Assembly: GCA_035236585.1 (NCBI GenBank)
Contig: CP141135.1
Coordinates: 778,001 to 842,000, forward strand
Direction: 5' to 3'
From: Warburgia ugandensis
Taxonomy: Eukaryota; Streptophyta; Magnoliopsida; Canellales; Canellaceae
Length of the DNA stretch: 64,000 bases
Positions 45,621-55,799 of this stretch are shown in pieces; position 1 is the first letter of the stretch, and every line of letters starts with the position of its first letter. Below the pieces are notes generated by a model. The model was not told the origin of the DNA, ran no database searches, and saw only the letters and a program-made list of their open reading frames with translations. A program made the position numbers and the translations under genes.

Positions 45621-47408
45621 TCAGCTCCGCTTGCAGGGTGGCAGAGGTTTGCCACATAGGCACTGGTTGTGGGCATAAGCTGCGGCTGGGAAGATGTTGA
45701 AAGGTCTACCCTGTGGAATCTGCCCACATAGTCTGTTGGCCCTGAAGTTGACATGCTTGATGGTCTTCAGACCCAAAATGCTATCTGGGATTTGGCCGGC
45801 AAATCCATTGCTTGAGATGTCTAGCCACTGCAATTTCAAAAGCTGCCCCAAACTTGTAGGGATTGGACCTTTCATCTGGTTCCTTGAGATGTCTAACCTC
45901 TCCAATTCGGCAAGGTTTGATATTGAACTTGGAATCTGTCCTGTGATCTGATTGCTTGACAGATCAATCCATTTCAAGCCCAAACCTTCGGTAATTGCAG
46001 GAAATTCGCCATTAAATCTGTTTTTTGAGAGATTTAGAACCTCTAGAAAACTGTTGTTTTGCAAGATTTTGGAAATCGATCCATATAGTTGATTTGAATG
46101 CAGGTCAAGGGATGAAAGTCCATCGGGCAATGCAATATTTGAAACATCATCGCTCAGCAGGTTGTTTGAGAGCTTGACGTTTTGTAAGGTTGACATGTTT
46201 GTCAAGAAACGACCAAACGAGCCTGTGAGTAAGTTATTAGAAAGGTCTATGGAGTTCAAAGAACCAGGCTTTGTAAAAGTTGGGAGGTTTCCTCTGAGAT
46301 TACACCCTGCAAGGTTGACATTTGTCAGCTCCCTGTTCCTGATCCAATCAGGAACGGTCTCAAGATGCAAATTGTTGTAAGATAAGTCTATGGATAAAAG
46401 AGCAGGAATGCCTTTTGCAAGGGCAGCTGGTAAAGGAGCCGAAATCTTGTTGTTAGAAACATTGAAGTGCCACATATTTCGCAGTGTGGCAACAGATTCT
46501 GGGATGGGTCCTGTGAGGAGATTATGGCTCAGAGTAAGACTGTTAAGGGACTTTAAACTGCCAACCTGACTTGGAATGCCACCTGAGAGATTGTTGTGAC
46601 TCAATGAAACATCCAAAACATTGTGTAAATTACAAATTGAAATGGGTATCAATCCTGAAAACTGGTTGTTTGAGAGGTCTAACAGAGTCAGATTTTGAAA
46701 CTGCCCTACAAAATCAGGGATGCTGCCAGATAGAAGATTGTAGCTAAGATCAAAAGCCTGCAACTTCTGAAGATTTTTGAAGGTGGGAGGTACTGGGCCA
46801 GTGAGGAAATTTCTACCCAAGTTTATCTGGAGCAAGTTGCCGAGAAGTCCTAAACTTGGAGGCAACTGTCCCTGCAAATGGTTCCCTGTCAATGAAAGGC
46901 TCTGAAGCAGTTTCAACTCACCTAAGCTCGAAGGTATGGGCCCTGCAAGCATGTTATTTTCAAGGTACAGCTGAGTAAGATGGCTTAGCTTTGACAAGGT
47001 CTCAGGTATCTGTCCTCTGATCTGTTTCATTCCACTTATCACCATTACCTCCAAGAATTGAAGGCTGCCCAAAGAAGAAGGTAAAGTGCCCTTCATGTAA
47101 AGGGCAGTGTCCTTATCTTGAGTCCTCTGCAACTGCAATCCAGTAATTCTTCCTGTTGTTGGATTGCATTCAATGCCCTCCCAAGCCCCGCAACAATCTT
47201 TCCCGACCCATGAAGAAAGAATCCCTGTTGTATCCTTCGAAATGCTAGCTTTGAAACTGAGAAGAGCAACTCTCTCAGCTTCTGAACAAGTAACAGAAGG
47301 TCCAGTTTCAGTGTCTTCGCCCCCCAAAGCCAGGGTTTGTGAAAGTGAAAACAGACCAACAGAAAAGAAGAAGATGAAAAGCTGAGAAACCCAACCTGGG
47401 TTCTGCAT
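45621..47408 (-). CDS. Secreted leucine-rich repeat protein (595 aa)
   Basis: An intronless ORF. I chose the Met at 47408 (open frame extends 41 codons further up) because it starts a signal peptide, MQNPGWVSQLFIFFFSVGLF, with a hydrophobic core at aa 7-28. Next come an LRRNT cap with paired Cys (C-S-E-A-E-R..ALLSFK...DCCGAWEGIEC), about 18-20 extracellular plant-type LRRs (LxxLxxLxLxxNxLxGxIPxx) over aa ~80-570, and a Cys-bearing C-cap, LCGQIPQG...CLCGKPLPPCKRS. There is no transmembrane helix or kinase, so it is an apoplastic or wall-associated LRR protein like the DRT100 / At1g33600-type proteins, not a receptor kinase. Family roles include pathogen or symbiont perception and wall interaction; the ligand here is unknown. 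Several NxS/T glycosylation sites are present (e.g. NLS, NNS, NMS). Confidence 0.88.
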   Translation of the reverse strand: MQNPGWVSQLFIFFFSVGLFSLSQTLALGGEDTETGPSVTCSEAERVALLSFKASISKDTTGILSSWVGKDCCGAWEGIECNPTTGRITGLQLQRTQDKDTALYMKGTLPSSLGSLQFLEVMVISGMKQIRGQIPETLSKLSHLTQLYLENNMLAGPIPSSLGELKLLQSLSLTGNHLQGQLPPSLGLLGNLLQINLGRNFLTGPVPPTFKNLQKLQAFDLSYNLLSGSIPDFVGQFQNLTLLDLSNNQFSGLIPISICNLHNVLDVSLSHNNLSGGIPSQVGSLKSLNSLTLSHNLLTGPIPESVATLRNMWHFNVSNNKISAPLPAALAKGIPALLSIDLSYNNLHLETVPDWIRNRELTNVNLAGCNLRGNLPTFTKPGSLNSIDLSNNLLTGSFGRFLTNMSTLQNVKLSNNLLSDDVSNIALPDGLSSLDLHSNQLYGSISKILQNNSFLEVLNLSKNRFNGEFPAITEGLGLKWIDLSSNQITGQIPSSISNLAELERLDISRNQMKGPIPTSLGQLLKLQWLDISSNGFAGQIPDSILGLKTIKHVNFRANRLCGQIPQGRPFNIFPAAAYAHNQCLCGKPLPPCKRS

Positions 47409-47617
47409 TTCTGCAAGCGGGTCTGAAATTTTTTGAAGGTGGGTGCTGAAAATGTAAGGTGTTTCTTCGGTGGGGCTGGTGATGGTAGGCAAACCAAAAC
47501 GCCGTATGTTCTTGGTCCCTTCTTCCTTCACGTAGGGTGGAAGGTATAATGATGAGAAGGGGTGGAAAAAAGTGGGAATTAGAGCATGGGTCTTGCTGTT
47601 TTGAACTCGGACCTTTC

Positions 47618-47626
47618 ATTTTATAG
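47618..47626 (-). promoter_or_regulatory. TATA box upstream of the LRR gene
   Basis: The - strand sequence CTATAAAAT lies about 210 bp upstream of the chosen start codon. That would put transcription start near 47590 and leave a 5'UTR of about 180 nt. Confidence 0.5.
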
Positions 47627-47639
47627 TAACCGAATGTAA

Positions 47640-50600
47640 AGAAAAATGATTTTGCTGGTTTTATTATTTCTTACGCTCTTCACATGGACTTTCGTGCTGT
47701 GAATGAATCACGAGAACTTGCAATTGTCTTCCGAACGTTGGAGCATTTTGGATTCAAATGTACCATCTTAGATATTAGAAGGCTAGAAAAATGTTATTTA
47801 TTTTTATCGTTTTTAAAAAATTGTATACTAATAAGAGAAAAATGTCGTGGTGTTTCTATTAATTTTACTGCATTACAACAACATAAAATCATTGTTTCGT
47901 ATGTTGATTTGGTGTTTTTTCTCAAGCTCTATTCTATTACATTATTATTAGAGAATGTTAGGGCCTTCTAGAAGTGCTCCTCATTTTTGGCTGAAGCTAG
48001 ATGATCTAATCTGTTCATTTGATTTTAGATATCTTGTAAACAAAATGTCATGATGATTAGGTGATTTTAGATTCACTATAATCTTATTTTTGGGAGTTGA
48101 ATTTACACTATTGTCTGAGCAAAGCCTCTAATCGTCTATGCTTTTTGATCAAGAGTAATTTTTGAGATGCTAGAATTATCCAATACATATGTATTTTGAA
48201 CTATCAATCATATGGAGTCAAAGCAATCAGATTAATGGGTCAGATCATTCACAGCTGGGCCATTCATAAGCTTCTAGGGAAGTGACAGTAGGGCCTTTAG
48301 CCTACCATTTTGCCGAATATCATACTCTGCTCTAGAGAGAGAGAGGGAGAGAAGGATTTGGCTGTTAGAAGGGGAAAAATAGAAGATTTGATGACACCAT
48401 TCTAGGCCATTCATAGTTATCCTTGTCAAACGTTAGACTATTTAATTTAGAGACCAGCAAGGTTTCTCTCAACACACAGTATAAAATTCATGCTATTTTA
48501 CTGTTTTAAGATAAGAAAAGCTAGCCAATTAGTCTGTCTCTCCACTCCTTTGTAGCTGTAAAGTTATTAGATTTTTTTATTTGGAAATACAGGGAATGCA
48601 AATATTAAAAGAAATTGTTTGGATTAATTAATTTCTTTGGCTGATTTTTTAGGTCCAATTTGCAATTGTGAAGGTCTTATTTCTTCGACAAACTTCAACT
48701 CTGTAGAAATATCAATTCCTTTCTTGGGTGTTATATCACAATGTACTATTTGTTGGTTAAGTAAGGAGAAAGAAAAGTAGCATTTAGCTTTATGGATCTG
48801 GTGTAGGTAGTCAATTGTCTGATAATGACATTTAACTTTACTTTATACCTTCCTAATTAGCTTGTCAAAGACTTTGCTAGTTCACATATTAGGAGTGCAT
48901 GAGAAGCCTAATCTTGATCAAACCACATGACATTAGCATGATCTAGCACCCACATGACAAATATATAGTTATCAGGTTGATTGGAACCATTGGATGGGCG
49001 ATTCACAAATTCATCATGGCAAAAATAGAAAGCACATGTTTGATAAGTTTAGAGTGAGTCTTGGTAGAAGTAGACACTCTGAGCATCTGCCAGAGTAGAT
49101 GATGCCTGTAGAGATGATTTTTTGTAGATCTAATCTGTTCAGAATGGTTGAGATAGGCTATGGGCCAAATTTCATGCCTAATAAATGCATTTAACTTATA
49201 TGGTCGAAATTACAATTCGTTGATTTTTTTAAAGATCAAAACAAGTTGTAAGGATTATCCAAAAGCATTGATTTCCGGAATGGATTACTCGAGGGGCAGT
49301 GCCTGCTCTATCAGACTTCCGTGAACATGTGCTCCTACCACCAGAATGGCGCGACTATCGTTAACATTTTTGTTAGGATTAAGTTAAATATTGATTAGTT
49401 TGGTGTCTTTTTGTCCGTGTCTTCTCCTTCAATCTCTCTAATCATTCTTTCTACCTTCTTTGCCTTCTTTTCAATAATCACTAATGAGGATTATTGAGCT
49501 AATCTTTTCTGCTAATCACATTGCCATGAACTTTCCAAATGATAGAATATTTCACTGACTACTGCGAAAGGTGGTAGCGTAAAGACAGGAGCATTTTGTC
49601 ACTCTCTCAACGGCCCTGATCTTCTTGAAATCTGTGCTGGAAAGGGCATGGTCTAGATGGTGGGACCCATTTTTGAGTGTCCTAGTCAAATGGGGCGGTT
49701 TTAGTCGGCTGTCATCTTACTGGGATCCCATTCAGTCCTTCTTCCTTTACTTTGAATTTGAAATGTGTCTGTACTACTCAAATGCGTGGTCCTGTCTTTC
49801 TCTTGACAGATATGATGCTGCCTGCTGCTTCCCCCATGGCCTGATCCTGCGATAATCGCGGAGAAGGGCTGCTTGGTCCCCGTGTATCACGGTTTGGGTT
49901 GTTTGCCCCTGTAGATCGGTGCACGTATTTGGATGCTTGATAATACATGTGGGTCCAGGCTGCCGATTGAAACGGTTGATCATATAGACCATCATCGCTT
50001 CAAGTGGGGCCCCAGGAAAATCTTCATTAGATGATCCTAACCACTATTATTAAGTTGCAAAACATCCGAAACATCAAACGAGGAGATATTTTTAAGATGC
50101 AGACTGTGGAAATTATGGCGTGGAAGATGAACGGTCGCGATCGCCGATCTGTTGGAACCTTGATCCTTAATTGCTAGGGTAGGGCCTCGATCTTTTGTCT
50201 GTTGGTGTGACAAATTTGCAGAGACTGGTGGGGAGTGGGTGCACGTGTCCTATGTAAGGTGGCATAAGCGTGACAGAATGTGGGCCATGGATATTAGTGT
50301 AGGTGTACATTGCATGTGATATGTCGATGTGAGAATGGACCACCAGGTAACTCCAGATCAAGTTGGTTCAATCGCGACCATTCGATCGGAGATGGCTCCA
50401 GTAGATCGCTATCGGTCCTTATCTGGTTACTCCGGCTTATACAATGTCAACTGTCTTAGGTCCCACCGTTGAAACATAGAAGGTTATCCGTTAGGGGTTG
50501 AACAAGGAAAGGAGAGATGCCTGCACGGGAGCCAAGCGGAGAATCCAATCTAGGCAATGTTTACAGAAGATCAATGCCATTCATTTTGTTTGTCCTCCCA

Positions 50601-52190
50601 ACTGGATGAGAAAAATTCACACCAATTAAATGATTCTAACGAATTCATTTTTTCTAATTTTTAAAATTAATGGTCGCAATTTCATCCAATGTAATATAGG
50701 CTCTGATTATCCAACGGGTGTGCTATTTTGGCGGTAGCCTATCCAAAGGAGGGCGAAGAAGATGAACCGTAATGATCTTCTAGAGAGATTACTTAAATTG
50801 GGTTCGCCACTGGCCTTGTAGAGCAATCAGAACTTTTCACAACGTCGATGCTGCAAGAGAGACACGCAAGGGCCCAAATCTTTTAATCTAAACCGTTCAA
50901 CTTCTCGTGCCAACCTCAAAATGATATCAAGAGGCCTAATAAGTAGGATTTGATATCATCCTTAATGGTCATTTTGAGTATGTTCCTAGGAACCTTGACA
51001 TGGGCCCACATGTACATGATATGTCACAGACATGAAGTGGCTGCTACTCTTTCTAGTCATGGCTAGCAACTTATGTTGACCATTTCTCAATGTATAGCCA
51101 AAAATGCTATCGTATTCCATCAACTTCTTCCATTTCATGGGTACAAAATCAAGATCCTCTTCATGCCTGCTTGGAGATCAATCACGTCTACACAGATGGG
51201 CAAGGAAAAAGATTAACGAACAGATTCTATAGCCCAAAATCAAACTTAAAGTATAGAAAATTGATCCTAATCAACAACGTTTGGAAGGTCAAGATGGGCT
51301 GTCCATCACTAGATCCAACTAAGTGATGTTGATAGTCTTGATCATTTTCATGGACGTCATTTCTCGGGGCGAAAGTCTTTTCCGGTGGCTTGTCGTCACC
51401 CTGTCAAACATTAGTTATGATGATAAAAAAGTATCCAAATTATAGTGAACTAAATATATCATCCTCTCGATGATCAAAATCATTTATTTCACAGGCTTTG
51501 CTATGGATGGGCTGTAGACCAGACTTCTATCAATTAGAAAATAATTAGACTTATCTAAGGGCGTCTAAAAAATAAAAATAAAAATCAAATATCCATTGAT
51601 TTTTTTGTGTTTACATCAATGGTTTTGATCATTGAAATGAGTGGACAGCAACATACAGTTTTGACCTGCACCTCCATTGTCGAACCACATTAATATAGGC
51701 CCCAACTGGTACTTCCACTGGCCCATATTTCTTTCCCTTGTGGGCATCCTTCCCATCTACCTGTGGACAGAGATAGTTCCAAGTCCCTTTGGTCTTTTCC
51801 TTTTATTTCTTTTGTACAATCCTTCACTTGTCAACTTCCTCTACATGGAGTCCCTGAGTAAGGTAGCCACTTAGTGAACTGCAATGCCAATGATTCTGAA
51901 ATACTGGAGAGGCTTCTTTTTCATCTTACGTGGAGTGGACATCGTTCAAAAGAATTGATTGCTTCAAACCTCATTAATCACCGTTTTGGAAGGAAGCTAG
52001 TGGATTTATCCGCCCCCTTCTTGTTCTTCTTTATTTGGATATATAATCATTCTTATTTCCTCTGCATTGGTTGATATATTTTGGGCCTTGTGTTTCCACT
52101 ACATGGAGCATGGAGTTGAGCAATCATACCAACAACTCTTTTTTGTCAACTAATTTGAAACTTCAGGAAGAAAGTGGAGAGTGCCATTAT
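47640..52190. other. Gene-poor intergenic stretch
   Basis: 4.5 kb without a supported gene. Less AT-rich patches occur at 49600-50550, including several GATCG/CGATC motifs, but no coding or RNA family is recognised. Short ORFs on both strands appear spurious. Confidence 0.4.
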
Positions 52191-52199
52191 AAGCATAGT

Positions 52200-52570
52200 T
52201 ACAAAGTTTGGATTTTAGGATAAGTGTCAAGGCAAACAACTGGAAAATGCAACCAAAAGCGGAAAAGAAAATACAAGGATATGAATTTTTCTTGTAATCT
52301 ACGACTTTTACTAGTTTTTTTTCTTCTTTTGAATAGTAGACACACCCAAGCAAGAGACTTCTCCCTATAACACTATACTTAGAACGCTACCAGATTTACA
52401 AATAATATTTGAGAACTCGACAAATTATTCTTTATATTTGAGTTTAATTTAATAAATTCACATTTAATTTAGTAAATCTACACAGAATTAAAAATATATA
52501 AGAACTTCTGAATTATTTGTAAAAAAATTAGGAGATAAAAAGGTTGAGACTTTTCTAAAAAAGTTCAATT
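52200..52570 (-). repeat. AT-rich dispersed repeat, copy 2
   Basis: Shares ACAAGGATATGAATTT (52273-52288) and, on the - strand, TTTTTATCTCCTAATTTTTTT...AATTCAGAAGTTCTTA and CTCAAAT..TTCTCAAATATTATTTGTAAATCT with the copies at 31.5-31.8, 54.2 and 59.0 kb. Confidence 0.55.
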
Positions 52571-52804
52571 ATTTAGAGTTTTTTGTGACTATGCTTATAA
52601 CCAAGTTCCCCTCGAATAGGATTTCCTTGTTAAAGTTGCTCAATTTGTTTGATAAAATGTTTTGTTTTCTTGAGGGCTTACTTGGGTAGTTTCCTGGCCA
52701 GTTGTTGGAAACCATTTGGGAATTGTTTCAGGCTTCAACAGCTATTTAGAAAGTGCTACATTGAAAGGGGAGTGTCGTTGAGAGAGAGAGAGTATTTTCA
52801 ATAT

Positions 52805-52968
52805 TTTGTTGCTATTTTTGAGTGTTAGAACTATAATTGAAAGAGTTATTTTTTGTTGGACATATAAATATTGTTGGGGCACTTTCTTTGTTGCTATTTT
52901 TGAGTGTTAGAACTATAATTGAAAGAGTTATTTTTTGTTGGACATATAAATATTGTTGGCGCACTTTC
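52805..52968. repeat. 82-bp tandem duplication
   Basis: 52805-52886 is repeated at 52887-52968 with one mismatch near the end (GGGGC/GGCGC). It was recently formed or is an assembly artefact. Confidence 0.9.
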
Positions 52969-52969
52969 T

Positions 52970-54175
52970 ATTCTATTTCCTATCAGCCTAGGCTTTTAGG
53001 TTGAATGGTGATCAATATAGTTTTAGGGCTTTACTAGTTGAGAAACTTGATAGTAACAAGAAACGATGTTCTATTTTCATTGGCTGAGAGGTTCTCATGC
53101 TATATTATTTGCTACGAAGTGCAGAATGAACTCAAATTATAGGTACTGAAGATGGAACAAAAAATGATGTTCCTACAAAACATGGCGATCTGGGGATATA
53201 AGCTTCTCACAAGAACAAGAGAAGTTATGATGGTGCAAGAGACTCGCGGCCTGAAATTATAGCAAACTTGCAGGAATTAAGGAAAAGTATGTACTCCTTT
53301 GCAATGGATAAAATAGTTGATGCAAGAACCATTTAGTTTAAGCGGAGGAGACTGATGATAAAGGACAGCAAGAGAAATGCGACCTGGACTAGCTATGGGA
53401 TTAACCCAACTTGTTAAGCCCCATCTATGGATGATCTAAGGAAGGCTGATCAATGAAAATATGTTTTATACAAAGTTTCTAACCATCCGTGTCCATGTGA
53501 TGATAAAGATCATATTTTCCTGATTTGGGGTTGGCTAAAGATAATTTTTTTATATAGTTGCCAAATTGTCCAGTACGGCATGTGTACCGTTTGGACTAGT
53601 AGCTACTTAATCGGGAGACTTAGATGAACGGCTTGGATCTACAACAGGCAGGAAACTATCGCATGGAGAAATTAAAGATGAGCAACGTGCACGTACAAGT
53701 ATGGCCTATTTAGTCCATGATCTAAACAACTTAATCTTCGAGACTACCAGGCTAACCGCAATCAAGTCCTTGATTTATGGAGGCACCGATGTATCTAGAC
53801 CGTTGCTTCTTGATATTAACATTTGCCAATATTACCATTTTCCTTGTGCATTATGGGAAGGTTTTTCGTAAATAAGTAATAATTCCTTTAAATAAACAAC
53901 CAAAACCATGAAAAATATTTTCAACGAAAATTTATCACTGCGGTACTTGATCAAAAAATAATTGAAAAAATAACAAGGAAAAGTTCATGAAAAATCATAG
54001 ACCATCTCTTCTGCCTGCCCAACTATATATGGAGAATTAAAAGAAAAATGAAGCATTGATGTCACACTAATGGCTCAAGGGTGGTGGGTTCCAATCATCA
54101 TAAGGTTTGAGGAGTAAGTAGCATTTAGATGATTTTTGCTGACAGAGGGAAGCACAGTCACAATAGTCTCTGACT
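52970..54175. other. Intergenic, nothing recognised
   Basis: No gene or repeat family recognised; ORFs are short and unsupported. Confidence 0.35.
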
Positions 54176-54179
54176 AATT

Positions 54180-54370
54180 GAAATTTTTTTGAAAAAGTCC
54201 TGCCTTTTTATGCACTAAACTTTTCTCAAACAATTCAAAAGTTCTTAGATTTTCTAAATTCAAGGTAAATTTCAAAGATTAATGTGAGCTTATGTAATAA
54301 GGCTCAAATTCCACAAATTATTTGCCAAATAATTTAAATTCTCATGTTACAATTAGTGCAAGAAACAAAA
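54180..54370 (+). repeat. AT-rich dispersed repeat, copy 3
   Basis: The + strand has AAAAGTCCTGCCTTTTTATGC, AAACAATTCAAAAGTTCTTAG, TTCAAGGTAAATTTCAA, AATGTGAGCTTATGTAA and CTCAAATTCC blocks in the same order as 59000-59230. Part of this is shared with the - strand copies at 31.7 and 52.5 kb. Confidence 0.55.
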
Positions 54371-54446
54371 GGCTAATGAGACACTGAGTGGGATTATTAA
54401 CTGCAACTTTTCTACAACCTGATTATAACCTTATTATCTATCAACT

Positions 54447-54630
54447 AAAAGGGCAGCCCCAGTGCACAAAGCTCCCGCCTATGCGGGGTCTGGGGAAGGG
54501 GCGGGCCACAATGGCCTAAAGCAGGCAGTCTTACCTTGCATTTTTGCAAGAGGCTGATTCCACGCCTTGAACCCGTGACCTCAAGGTCACATGACGACAA
54601 CTTTTACCGTTGCGCCAAGGCTCCCCTTCT
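54447..54630 (-). mobile_element. Full-length Au-type SINE, best-preserved copy
   Basis: On the - strand it runs from AGAAGGGGAGCCTTGGCGCA (A box) through GTGACCTTGAGGTCACGGGTTCAAG (B box) to GGGGCTGCCCTTTT. The flanking 16-bp direct repeats TTATTATCTATCAACT at 54431-54446 and 54631-54646 are identical. This is the youngest and most consensus-like copy in the window and a good reference for the others. Confidence 0.95.
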
Positions 54631-54970
54631 TTATTATCTATCAACTCTGGCTAAAAAATAATGCTGCGCCTAAGAACTTACCAGCGAACTTATAGACAGA
54701 TCCAGTCCTGCACATGCCGTCGGAGCCAACCACCATAAGTTAGACATTTTCACCAAGCCCGCATTCTAGTATGTAAGGGAAGACATTTTTATCAAACCTG
54801 CATTTTAGTATGTTATTTCTGCCATATCGTTGCGATATTTCTGGAATCACTTGAAGGCGTTAACAATTTCATCATCCTGAGACCAGAGATTGACTGTTCT
54901 ATGATACAAACTTCTGATCTTTCTTTTCAGTTCTCCTTTTCTTTTTCCTTTGCATTAATTTCATCAGAGA

Positions 54971-55146
54971 AGGGGAGCCTTGGTGCAATGGTTGAGTTGT
55001 CGCCGCATGATCTGGAAGTCACGTGTTCAAGGCATAAAAACAACATCTTACAAAATACAAAGTAAGGCTGCCTACTATAGGCCCTTTGTGGTCAGCCCCT
55101 TCGCTGAACACATGCTTATGAGGGAACTTTGTGCACCAGGCTGTCC
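54971..55146 (+). mobile_element. Au-type SINE abutting the CAAX-protease pseudogene
   Basis: The + strand head AGGGGAGCCTTGGTGCAATG, a B-box-like AAGTCACGTGTTCAAGGC, the GGCCCTTTGTGGTCAGCCCC block and tail GTGCACCAGGCTGTCC run directly into the 3' end of the pseudogene exon at 55147. The 3' continuation of the protease gene is not seen beyond the SINE. A clear target duplication is not found. Confidence 0.8.
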
Positions 55147-55790
55147 AAGCATTCCACAGCTATGCAAGAGCATCGATGCAAACAGGTTTCTTGATCGTGC
55201 AAAAACAGTACCCATAACCATCCCAAGAACCACGAGTGGAAGCATCCTCTGCGCATTGAAATGTGCCAAGGCAAATGCCACTGCCCTAATAAAGATAGAG
55301 CACCACATTGGCATGTATCTGGTCAAAGAAGACAGGAGGAAACCCCTGAAAACAATCTCATACCAGGCAGGCGCACATACCACCACCGCCATTGTATATA
55401 GGGCCATAGCACTGGGTCACGGACCACTAATGACTGCCCAACATTTGAGGCACCAACAGGTGAGGATGGGAAAAGTAGCAACAGGTCAATGTTAATCTGT
55501 GATAACCGGTTGAGCAAAGGGAATGAAGCACCCTAACACAACGCCAAATTGCCCATTTCCTCTCAGGCTGAAACAAAACCCGTTGGATGGAAGAGGCCGG
55601 AATCTGGCGAGGCAGCGGCTAAGAATTGCAATTCCTGCAAGGCCTTCTGCCACATCAGTCAGGAAGCTATATAGAGCTTGCCCTCTATATGTTAAAGTTT
55701 CCTTACTAAAACCAGCAGCATGGGCTAAGAATGGAATCATTCAGTATCCAATAAACCAGAAGGAAGCAATCCACAGGAGCATAACCTGCA
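55147..55790 (-). pseudogene. CPBP (CAAX/Abi) intramembrane protease, chloroplast SCO4-like, broken exon
   Basis: The - strand reads, from an acceptor (TGCAG/GTTATG at 55790), VMLLWIASFWFIGY-stop-MIPFLAHAAGFSKETLTYRGQALYSFLTDVAEGLAGIAIL, then VVLGCFIPF, a frameshift, VNRLSQIN...RDPV, a frameshift, MALYTMAVVVCAPAWYEIVFRGFLLSSLTRYMP, AFALAHFN and ARSRNLF.SMLLHS, then another frameshift just before the SINE. The family is a multi-pass thylakoid/envelope glutamic-type protease; its EExxxR motif here is YExxxR, so the first catalytic Glu is lost, while the AHFN histidine remains. One premature stop (TGG to TGA) and at least three frameshifts show it is a pseudogene. The absence of a poly-A tail and the splice-like acceptor favour a decayed gene copy over a processed one. 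Confidence 0.85.
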
Positions 55791-55799
55791 GCTCAAGAA

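Noticed and set aside
47093..47497. 134-codon frame overlapping the 5' end of the LRR gene on the same strand
   Set aside because: It overlaps the LRR N-terminal cap in another frame and has no domain signature.
54980..55495. 171-codon + strand ORF
   Set aside because: It is a composite of the SINE at 54971-55146 and the antisense of the CAAX-protease pseudogene.
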